In this document: positions 54,841-64,000 of the stretch, one piece after another
Layout of the letters: the number at the start of each line of letters is the position of its first letter
Position numbering within the stretch: the first letter of the stretch is position 1
NCBI RefSeq assembly: GCF_024139115.2
Contig: NW_026943519.1
Coordinates: 148,418-212,417 of the forward strand
DNA from: Armigeres subalbatus
Taxonomy: Eukaryota; Arthropoda; Insecta; Diptera; Culicidae
DNA length: 64,000 nucleotides
Direction of reading: 5' to 3'
The notes under the pieces: generated by a model
Told to the model about the DNA's origin: nothing
Database searches by the model: none
What the model saw: only the letters and a program-made list of their open reading frames with translations
Translations under genes and position numbers: made by a program

Positions 54841-55849
54841 AATATCACCTATTTTTCGGACACCTAACCTTGATCGATTTACACGCAACAAGTTGCATTC
54901 GACGCAGATTCCTGTCCCATTGTTTCCTATTGAAATTTGGCCAAACACCATTTTTGCCTTTTGTTTACAAAGTATACAAAAAGGCTATATGTTCGCTTTA
55001 AAACCAAACTTTTACAGAAGACCTGGAGACCCATAGTGTTATTTACCAATCGACTCAGCTCGATGAACTGAGATTTTGTCTCTGTGTGTGTGTATGTATG
55101 TGTGTGCGCGCACCAAAAGTGCAAAAAGTTTAGCTCACTTTTTTGGTACTTATCCTCAACCGATTTACTTGCAACAAATTCCATTCGACGCGGGATCCTG
55201 TCGTTTTGTTTTCTATTGAAAATTTGGAAGATCGGACTATGGGCACAAAAATTATGGCCAAAATGCTTTATGTTATAAAAAAGCGCGTAAAAAGTCTAGC
55301 TCATTTTTAATGCACTTACCCTCAATCGATTTACTCACAACAAATTGCATTGGACGCGGAATCCTATTCTATTATTTTCTATTGAAAATTGGCCAGCTTG
55401 GACTATTACCTTAGAAAATATGACCAAAATACTTTTTGCCTTTCTTGTGCTACAAAGTTGTACCGAAAGGCTATAATTTCTCTCCGAAAACGAACTATCG
55501 GATGCTTCCACACTGATACACTTCCCTCCCTCTTCATACGGGAGTTTGGCAGACGGACGGTCATGAGATTTATATCATAACAAATATTGCCCTCCGCTCG
55601 CTTGATGGGAATGACATTTTCGTTTTCTTTTGTGTAGTCAGAGCTTCACTTTAACAAACATCCAAATGTGATATCCTTAAAATATATAACTGGGGAAAAT
55701 AAAACAGGGGTATGTACATCAAAAAGATTGGAAAAGGAAAAAAATGTCGAAATTCTTATTAGCATATTGTAGATCAAGTTGAAAACCGAACCGAGATCTC
55801 GCGTTTTCAACTGGATCTACAATATCTTTTCTTGAAGTACACTGGATTT

Positions 55850-56041
55850 TGTTTTTACGCGATTTACATTTTCTCAATTTTCCACTCATCCTTAATGTTT
55901 AACGTATATTAATTACCATGTGATTTTTCTTTGATTTATTCCGGATTTTTTGAAACATGTTGCGAAGAGTTTGGTGGCAAATTGAAGTCACACGATCAAA
56001 AATACGAGCGAAAAAAAATCGTGTAAAAACAAAATCCTGTG
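55850..56041 (-). mobile_element. TA-flanked MITE, copy 2
   Basis: Ends CACTGGATTTTGTTTTTACG and its imperfect inverse, with TA at 55848-55849 and 56042-56043. Reverse orientation relative to the copy at 1741-1920. Confidence 0.75.
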
Positions 56042-59000
56042 TAATCCGATTTTCAAGTTTTTCCGGCCAAGAAGTTTTTCTTTTTTACTCTTAGCTACTA
56101 GCTCATCTACTTTCAAACAAACACATTTTACGAAGGCCGAGAAAGGCACCATCACCGCTAGGTGGATTAATCTGGGTTTTTTTTTGATAACAACAGGCAC
56201 GTTTCACAGCACTTAATGAACGACTCCACTGCTGAACTCATTCCTGGCCACCAAAAATGTTCACGAAGAATTCTCTTTGTTGAACCAATTCCCATATGGC
56301 CCTGATGAGCAGACTCAATGGCTTTACTCCTTAAAGCACTCGGTAGAACGATTTTGTCACTTCTGAAGACTGAGCTTCCAAAAACGCTCAATTCCTTGGC
56401 TTGTGATTCAAATCTACGTAGTCCGTCCTCCCAGCAACCTGATTCGATAGATGTTCTCACTTTTGTTAACTCTGTGTCTCTTTCTGAATGCTCCTCAATC
56501 TCGCTCCAGGATATCTCCATTGCACCCGCGTCAATAAGATAGAGTAAATGATTACAATCAGCTTCATCGTCAAATGACTCGCGTGGCTGAGCCTGTTTCA
56601 CCAGTCTGGACAGAGCGTCAGCGACATTCATTTCTCCTGGGATTCTTCTAACAATAAAGTTATACGGTTGCAACCGTAATGCCCATGACTCTGCTCTGGT
56701 CACCGCTCTCTTCCCGATTCTATGCAATCCTCCAAAGATGAACTCGTTGGACTCGGCGTCAGTTCTGATCGTGAAGGTTATGCTTATTAGATACAGAGAA
56801 AACTTCTCAACCGCCCAGACCATAGCCAATGCCTCTTTTTGTGTTTGTGGATACTTCTGCTCTGTAGCGGATAGTGCTTTCGAAGCGCAGGCAATGACTC
56901 TCGGTTTACATTCGTGGTCGAATTGGACCAAAACGGCTCCGAGACCATAAGGAGACGCGTCTACGAACAGTTCAGTGCGGTCATCTCTATTAAAATAGCC
57001 TAGCGTTGTGATAGTTCTCCAGGCTGCTGATTTAAGGTACTCAAATTCATCGTCCAACGCTTGATTCCAGTGAAACTTTTCAGATTTAGCTAATGAGCGA
57101 AGCAGGATTGTCTTGTCTGCTCTGTTGGGAATGAATTTTTCAACAAAATTGACCAAGCCGAGGAAACTTTTGACTTCGGCCAATGATTCTGGATGTCTAA
57201 AGTTCTTCAAAGCTGCGATTTTTTCTTCCTCGATTTTCCACCCATCGCTTGAAACTACAAAGCCAAGAAAGTCAACAGCTTGTTTTCCAAAAGCACACTT
57301 GGCTTCATTTATTTTCACATTATGATTTTGGAGGCACTTCATTACTTGAGCTAAATTCTCATCGTGCTCTTGTTTTGTTTTTCCAAAAATCATTACGTCG
57401 TCAAGATAACAACCAGCAAGTACAACCTTTACAACCAGCAAGTACAATTGTTTGGAGTACCTCCTGGAATATATCAGGTGCATTTGTTAGGCCAAATGGA
57501 AGTCTACGATAACGGTACAGTCCGTCACCCGCGAAAAAAATTCGTTAGGTGTCGCGACCTCTCATCCAGCTCAATATGGAAAAATGCGTTCGTGAGGTCA
57601 ACAGTAGAGAACCACTTTGCACCATGGAGCTCCATCAGTATCGATTCAAGTGTGGGCATTTTAAAAGGTGTTCGATATATACACCGGTTTGGTCCTCGCA
57701 AATCGATGACAAGTCGGATATCGTCCTTGCCTTTAGGAACCACTAGAAGTGATGAGCAGAAAGACCGATCCATATCCAAACTGACTTCTTCAATAATACC
57801 ACTTGTTAATAGGTAATTTAGTTTCTGTTTCGTAAGTTCCTTATACGCTGCAGGAATATGAGTATACACGTTTCGCGCTGGGGGTACATCTACGTTGTAC
57901 CTTAACAGTACCGGAGGAATATTGAATTTCGGAATTTCTACAACTGTTGATACTGCTTGTACGTAATGTGCATTCCTCCGAAAAGACTGATGTTGCTGTC
58001 GTATTGGTACGCCCAAGCCAACATCGAGAACAGAATATCTTGTTGCTGTATTAAAACCCAAAAGCGATCTAAACTCGTCTACAACGTAGAATTTTTCTAC
58101 CATTACTGGTCTATCCGGTGAAATGAACAACTCAGCTGAAAAATTGGCAACGACTTTGATGGGATTCTCCGTTGCGTAGGCTTTCAAAGGCTTATCCGAG
58201 CAGAAGTGTAAGTTGAGGATTCGAGATGCAGCATTTGGATCATTCACTATTCTATCAAATGACAATTTGGTTAAGATGTTCACTTGAGCCCCAGAGTCTA
58301 TTAAAAATTCAGCTTCGATACCAGCTACCTTAGCTTGAATCAACGCATTTCTCTGGTTGATTGTACAGTTATTGAACGGTGGAACATGATTGATTTGTTG
58401 AATTTCAGGTTTTGTGACATGTGATTGTAGAATCGTTTTCTGTAAAATACACCATAATTAACAAGTATTATTAGATCAGAAAAAAACTCAACTTTATTCA
58501 AATTCAAAATATTTCAATTGCATTAAGAAAGAAATTACTCAACTTCTTCTTCATTAACCCGTACCTTTGTGTCCAATTCAGCATCGGTATTAGAACACTC
58601 GATTGCCGCAATTTTCCCGACTAGAAGAGCATAACAGAAACTGAACACAATATTAACATATTGTGATATTCATAACTTATTTTGATACAATTTTGTTCTT
58701 AGTAGCCATTATCTTTGAAATGTTGTAACAGGATTTTATCATAATATGATTTAAAAAATGCTTAACACCGAATTGCCCAACAGTAGGCAATTAAAATAGA
58801 TGTAGCAAAGTCTTCCAGCCATATAGATATCACAACGCTGATATAATTTGCAAAGGTTGCCTTATTTGTAATGTTGTTAGTTTCATGTTCTCGAAAAATA
58901 TTCTTGTTCAGACAAAAACAAAAGTTTCGTATTGTTGATCACAATCTGGAGACCTATCACGAAATGTAAAAAATTGCAACTACACAGAAACATCATATTT

Positions 59001-59465
59001 TGTATCCGATTCTGTTATAAATTTCTAACAAAATATGTTATTTTTATGATAAAATTGTAACAAAATTTGATAGTTTTTTGTTTCTAGTAGTGTGATTTTT
59101 GATAGAAATTTAGATATTTTAACAACATCCTGCACCACGTTTCTAACAAATTTTGTTATAAAAATTTAGTATAACATAATAACATAGGTTGATTTAATTT
59201 TGATATGACCTTCTAGTCGGGTTCCTTTCTACTGGTTCCTCTTCTTCACCACGGCGTTTGAAGGATCGTCTCTCGGCTTGTGACGTGTTTTGTATGTTCG
59301 ATGGACAGACCCTTGCGATATGGCCTAATTGTCTACAAACTCGACATTCTTTATTGATGGCAAAACATTCGGAGGCTCGATGGTAAATGCTTCCACACCT
59401 ATGACAACGAGATGCGGATTGATGACGATTATTCCCTCTCTGGAATCCTCTTCCACCTCCCCAAG

Positions 59466-59560
59466 TACAGTGAACGTTCGCTAATTGGGGTTTTTCTAGT
59501 TGGGGCGCTTTTTAGTTGGGGGTTCGCTAATTGGGGCGAAACCCAATTAAAAAGCAGCTA
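59466..59560 (+). mobile_element. MITE end with repeated CTAATTGGGG motif
   Basis: CAGTGAACGTTCGCTAATTG begins exactly where the Gypsy gag frame is cut. TTCGCTAATTGGGG repeats at 59529. The partner terminus was not found, so it may be an end fragment. Confidence 0.45.
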
Positions 59561-61019
59561 AACGTCAGAATGATGATGTAACACGGTTTGTTCTATGAGT
59601 GTAAAAAATACTGCTTTTGAACATATAGTATGTTACGTTTTGGTATGAAAAACTGCTTTGATTACTTTCACACGACCCAAACAGCGCAAAAATTATCGAT
59701 ATTTTCAACATCTTTCAGACTAAACTTAAGTACTAAGGATGTTTTCAGTAACCGACTTTCAACATGGTTCTGTCAAATTGAATACCAAAACAAAAATGCT
59801 GACCAACACGTTCAAAGAAATAAATTTTATACAAAAAATGAATGAAAACAAGCATGCATGAAATGATGAACACCATTTCAATAATATTAATAAACATATA
59901 CAAACTGAATAAATAAATCAAATTTGTTTCGAAGTCTCGGTCGAAACATTATATGCGGCTCATGTTTCATTGGCTAACTTTTCATTTTACTTCTCCTAAA
60001 TTCATGCGCCATTGATTGAAGAAAAATATAACTATGCCAAAGCATGATTTTGAAATTGATATGTTAACAAATTCTCGAATCTGCAAAAGAAAAACATTAT
60101 GGCGAGTTGTCGATAAACAACAGGGTCGATGAAGAACGTTCATAACATTGATCTTAAAAGATGTTGAAACTACGTTAAACTTCTATCATTGTGGTATATA
60201 TTCTGACGAAACAAATGTCAAAAAACAAACATGTTATGACATTGTTCGTAAAATCTTCCTGTAGACATGTTTTATGTTGTGAGAATGTGAAACGAAACAT
60301 CTCAAAAAACCAAACAAATGTCAAAAATCGACATGTTATCAGCAAGTTGTGAGAATGTAGCATGAAACTTCTTCTCTGATCAAATTGCTGTATGTTTTGC
60401 AAAAACCTTATCATAGCTTTCCTCTACATAACATGTTTTGTATTTCATTTTCCCGACCTTTATTCAACATCATTATTAGATCTTCGTTAATAATGATGTT
60501 TTCGGTGTTACTTGGGTAGAGGCCTTCTAGAATAAAATGGTGGTGTTGCTGTTTGTTTGTATCAATGTACTATTGCATATACACTAGTGACATCTGCTGT
60601 TCGATATCGTAAGCTTTTAATGTTCCTTCCACACACACGAGGTGGAGAACAGTCTTGAAGAAATTGAAAGTATACAGCTAGAATTTAGTATGGAGGTACA
60701 ATGAAATCTTATTTATTGTTTAGAACTGTAAAACAAGTCGTGGGAACAAAAAATCTAAAAATTATTTGTTGCTTTTTGACCTAGGTTTCATATTGATGCG
60801 ATGCGTAGTTAATGAGAACGGATGATTTGCTCATACAAGGAAATTCATTTTACTTTAAATGTTGTGGCGCCATCTCGTTCAAACAGCACCTTTGTCTTTG
60901 CCTTATTCATGTTGTTTTCCAATAATATCACGCGTTGCATTTTTTGACATATGCGACTGGAAATACACGTTACATTCACATGCTTTTCAATAAGTGCAGA
61001 TTCATGTGTTAAACCAGTA
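59561..61019. other. AT-rich, no recognised gene
   Basis: Short repeated motifs (ACATGTTATGACATTG, GTTGTGAGAATGT) between 60170 and 60360. Nothing coding supported. Confidence 0.4.
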
Positions 61020-62901
61020 GTATGAACGTTTATATTATTTTCAGTGTATGCCAGTGACAGACATCAGACAAACTGCCTCATGAGGCAGATGAGGCATGAG
61101 GCATCATTCCCTGAAGTAGTTCATCAGCGGTTGTCATCAATGAGAATAAATAGAAGGTGAGGAAGAAGACCAAATGCAAGTGTATTAGTGGATGATGAAA
61201 AATGTAAACAGCAAATGGTGACGTACATATTTGCACGGCTTCTTATGGGAGCTCGTTCGAATGTAGTAGTGAAAGATTTTTCGCCATACACAAAAGGCAC
61301 GCACACAATATATGGATTTCCATACCTTAGTATTTATTTACATTGGGTTGTCATTAATTGCGCAACGTAAATTGGTGAAACGTGCTCGTGTGGGTGAAGC
61401 GAACGAACTGAAGGAGCCAGAAACTCTCGATGCGTTTGTTGTTCCCCAAGATCTTGCGACAACGGTAAATGGAGATAGATTTCTTTTAGCGGACATCTCG
61501 ATGGATAAAGATAGAGCTCTTGTGTTCGCTACCCATGAAATTCTTCGGAAACTTGCGACTGCCAAATATTGGGTTGTAGACGGTACATTTGACAGTGTAC
61601 CGGGCCTATTCCGTCAATTGTTCACAATTCATGGCAGTTGTGCCCATGTCCTTATGACGTCAAAAACGGAAGCATTGTATCGGAAAGTGTTCAGTTCGAT
61701 CATTGACGCAGCCGATGCTGTGGGCATTGATCTTAATCCGGAAGCGATTTTATCTGACTTCGAAAAAGCGATCATCAATTCAGTGGCAGCAGAATTTCCT
61801 GGTACTAAACACAGTGGATGTTTCTTTCACTGGTGTCAAAATCTGTGGAAGAATGTACAGAATTGCGGATTAACAACTGTGATTAGCGGAAGTACAGTTC
61901 TTTTTTCGAATATTTTAAACGTGTTCAGGCTCTAGCATTTTTGCCTACAGTAAAAATTGCGAGAGCATTTGACGAGTTGAAAGTGCTTCTTCCTATAGGC
62001 GAATTCGAGAAGGATCCAGTGGTAGAGTGCGCTGCGAGAGTTTAGGAGAAAAGTCGCCAGAAGCGATTATTTACATTCAAAATCAAATTTTCTCCATAAA
62101 ATTTACTTCACTTTTTGGTATATTGTCACATGTTTTCCACTGGCAATGGCTTTTTACAGTCTTTAAGCAGCTGTTGAAGTCGTCTCCCACCCAAATAAGC
62201 CGCGAATTAAAAATCCGGGAATTCATAAACAAGATAGTGCGGTGGAGGCACTGCAAGAGATGTTCTATTTAATCGGAAAACTCATATGCAAGCACCAACC
62301 GGATTGAAGCGCATCCCAAAGAAAACAAAATTTTCTTCCAATTTGCGATTATTTCAGCTTTCATAAAAGGTTGACTTAACCAGAAAACGCAAAAATCGTA
62401 CACCCTCCATATGCTGCCAATGCACTTTTTTGGCCAACGACACTTTTTTCGTGGTTCTTGTGACGACCACTAGATGTCGAAATGATCGATGAGCTTTACT
62501 CAAATTCGCCTATACGTAGAAGAAAACTATGTTAAAGGGAAATTGTGACGTACTACAACCGAAGGACGCGAAATAAGAACGGAACCGCTATTTCCACGGA
62601 ACCGCTCTGGTCGATTTATGATAATGTACTTAACAACATACCTCGTACCACGAACCAAGTAGAAAGTTGGCACCACCACGTTGGTGTATATAGAATCATT
62701 AGAGAACTGCGAACAGAGGAAAAATATACATCTGGACAAATTGTAAACTATATTTCTGGCAATTTGTGTAAAAAACGCAAAGCTATGAGCAAGAAAAATG
62801 ATGAGAATATTCAACAAGTGGTTAAACGGATGAAGTCATACACCAACGATCAAGAATACCTTCAAGCAATCGCTGCAAATCTTGGATCCAAAGCGAGATA
62901 A
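61020..62901 (+). pseudogene. Degenerate MULE-family transposase
   Basis: The frame 61312-61880 carries the MULE transposase core: KYWVVDGTFDSVPGLFRQL (first acidic region), HGSCAHVLMTSKTEALYRKV, AILSDFEKAIINSV (second acidic residue), and HSGCFFHWCQNLWKNVQ. After a frameshift near 61885 the next frame continues EYFKRVQALAFLPTVKIARAFDEL to about 62030. About 400 bp of unrelated or decayed DNA follows. Then 62545-62901 gives IPRTTNQVESWHHHVGVYRI (the C-terminal part with the N-x-V-E-x-W-H motif) and ends GSKAR. These features are typical of Mutator-like transposases. No TIRs were identified. A possible N-terminal piece lies at 61080-61300. Confidence 0.75.
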
Positions 62902-63044
62902 ATTTCCTCAGAATTCGACATGAGATTGTTTTATATTGAACATCGAGTAATAATAGTGTAGTCGTAATTCCATGATTCATAAAAATAATTCCAAGAATCT
63001 TGTTCACATATGGTAAAAATATTGTTTGTCGAAAAATTTGCGTT

Positions 63045-63210
63045 AAAACATTCCGCGGTAAACTATTTCGCGGTGTACCATTTCGCGGAAATACCTGTGA
63101 TAATCTGTTTCGCGGTATATGTGGTTTGATGGTACATATACCGTTTCGCGGAAGGTACATATAATTACGTGGTTAATAATTTCTTGATGTAGCGCTTCGC
63201 GGTAGTTAGA
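63045..63210 (+). repeat. TTTCGCGG motif cluster
   Basis: TTCGCGGTA or TTTCGCGGAA occurs seven or more times at irregular 15-40 base spacing, with GGTACATATA repeats between. Not a regular satellite. Similar irregular phrase repeats (TTGCCCGGTAAA, GTCAAAATGTG) follow at 63340-63470. Confidence 0.65.
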
Positions 63211-63817
63211 CTCATCTTAATTCAATTTTTTTATCTTTATTAATGACATTTAATTATAAACTAGTTTGCCACCTCTATAAGGCTAAGGTCATTCCGTAGA
63301 ACTCGAAAGACGGTACTACAGAAAATATGCCTTCTTTGTTCGCATTTGCCCGGTAAATGTGTTGTTTTGCCTTCAAGTACTGGCATTAGCCCCGTATAAG
63401 GCAAAATGTGAAGGTTTGTCTCCTTTAAATGTTCGTATTTGCCCGGTAGAAGTCAAAATGTGATGTTTGGTCGTTATGCCAAACGGTCCTTGGAAAGCTA
63501 ATACGTTATGCGAAATGGCATTATGCCATATGGGGTAAAAACAGCAAAAATGTGATCTATGATGCGATGATGCAAATAGAACACCAGCTTTTTTTATGCT
63601 CGTTTTTTAAATTTTCCAAACGCTTCGTTATATCGGAATATCGATGTTTCAGCGCCGATTTTTTTTACATCGATATCTCGACAATAAAAACATCGATCCA
63701 GCAGTTTCGATATTTTTCCGAAAAACGCCCATTCCTAGTTCATCAGCGTCATACAAACACAATAATAAATGCACAATATTCACCCTAAGACATGGACAAA
63801 GCTCAACTGGTGCACAT

Positions 63818-63918
63818 TTGTATCAGTTCAATCAAGGATAATTGCCTATTTTCCGGGTATTGGCCACCCGACATGGACACTAATTTACAATGTTCTGAAA
63901 ACTTGAAGTAAATATGTA
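63818..63918 (+). repeat. Dispersed repeat, copy 2
   Basis: Second copy of the about 100 bp repeat at 8195-8292: TTGCCTATTTTCCGGG, CCACCCGACATGGACA and AATTTACAATGTTCTG in the same order. Confidence 0.65.
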
Positions 63919-64000
63919 GTTCAAATTTTCAAAAGACACTCAGAACATGATAAAGAATCAGATGAGCGCAATGGAGGAAAATCGATGGGGGATTGGCTTC

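Larger units (their letters stand above)
53971..56172 (+). repeat. Composite GCCTTTCTCGTA repeat inserted into Gypsy integrase
   Basis: Flanked by TGGGTTTTTT on both sides (53961-53970, 56173-56182). It splits the integrase between the HHCC finger (LLLSKKNP) and the core (LVPLCNRELPHGPW). It contains three unit starts (about 53970, 54954, 55433), a TG microsatellite, a 167 bp tandem block and the MITE at 55850-56041. Its termini match copies at 2358-2775 and 33131-33575. The duplicated flank may in part belong to the element end, since GGGTTTTT ends the other copies too. Confidence 0.75.
52730..59465 (-). pseudogene. Gypsy-family gag-pol relic with apparent introns
   Basis: Minus-strand order: two CCHC zinc knuckles (CHRCGSIYHRASEC, CRVCRQLGHIARVC, 59400-59300); aspartic protease (FLIDSGAQVNIL near 58300); RT (LVIDLRGPNRCIYRTP, FSTVDLTNAFFHIEL, YLDDVMIFG near 57405); RNase H (ELFVDASPYGLGAVLV, NVADALSRL); HHCC integrase finger (HQGHMGIGSTK..CCETC near 56200); integrase core (SDNGPPF, NGAVERQNEG); C-terminus ELRPRRDKKIPNKL. 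This is Ty3/Gypsy, close to the mag type. Frame continuity suggests exons 59465-59210, 58640-58565, 58439-53093, 53032-52922 and 52848-52730 with GT..AG introns of 569, 125, 60 and 73 bp. Inactivating breaks: an extra T in a T run near 57535, a 22 bp tandem duplication near 57410-57455 before YLDD, and a 2.2 kb insertion at 53971-56172. The 5' part of gag is lost at 59466. No LTRs seen. Could be a formerly domesticated gene. Confidence 0.8.

Noticed and set aside
54069..55278. Several overlapping 70-110 codon frames as a small gene family
   Set aside because: Identical frames recur every 167 bp because of the tandem repeat.
58970..59200. Repeated AACAAAATTTGTTA-type motifs as a separate MITE
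   Set aside because: AT-rich and loosely palindromic, but no clear termini or target duplication could be fixed; it also lies in the proposed 569 bp intron.

Overview
The window looks like accessory DNA from a mosquito genome, most probably an aedine (Aedes-type) mosquito. It has short 57-73 bp spliceosomal introns, insect-type secreted matrix metalloproteinases (MMPs), and a dense load of repeats that resemble mosquito repeats: RTE-, R1-, Jockey- and RNase H-bearing non-LTR elements, tRNA-headed SINEs with GAA-type or tandem-repeat tails, and many terminal-inverted-repeat (TIR) miniature elements. The species was inferred from these traits, not from a database search.

The only convincing host genes are three MMP genes. 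MMP-A (20518-22146, minus) has four exons and one single-base frame break. MMP-B (34007-35644, minus) has two exons and an open frame. MMP-C (43776-45434, plus) has three exons and an open frame. Each encodes a signal peptide, a propeptide with a cysteine switch, a zinc catalytic domain with the HExxHxxGxxH signature and Met-turn, and a C-terminal hemopexin domain closed by a terminal cysteine. They form a dispersed paralogous cluster with a ladder of intron loss (3, 1 and 2 introns). They share a non-canonical catalytic loop carrying an extra cysteine.

The rest is layered transposon DNA. 1-5 kb: RTE fragment, a TIR element with GGAGGACA motifs, a very long inverted repeat. 5-8 kb: several MITEs, one with TTAA target duplications. 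8.4-14.7 kb: an RNase H-bearing non-LTR element split by a 4.8 kb element with CAGGGTT termini, itself carrying a 580-670 bp tandem array with foldbacks. 15-18.4 kb: two non-LTR RT copies and a hAT-like MITE. 22.4-22.9 kb: a complete SINE with a 22 bp target duplication. 24.4-25.3 kb: R1-like fragment. 26.6-32.7 kb: an RTE inside a TIR element inside another RTE. 36.6-43.3 kb: a third RTE interrupted by a SINE-bearing MITE and about 5 kb of minisatellite arrays. 46-51.3 kb: RT fragment, foldbacks, minisatellite, Jockey-like element. 52.7-59.5 kb: a Gypsy-family pol relic that appears to contain spliceosomal introns. 61-62.9 kb: degenerate MULE transposase.

The most unusual item is the Gypsy-derived locus. 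At four places it reads in frame only, or best, after removing GT..AG segments of 60-569 bp. That is not usual for a retrotransposon and suggests a formerly domesticated gene, or a lineage of spliced elements, now broken by a 2.2 kb repeat insertion, a 22 bp duplication and a homopolymer frameshift. No calls were checked by alignment, and TE clade names are judgements from protein motifs.
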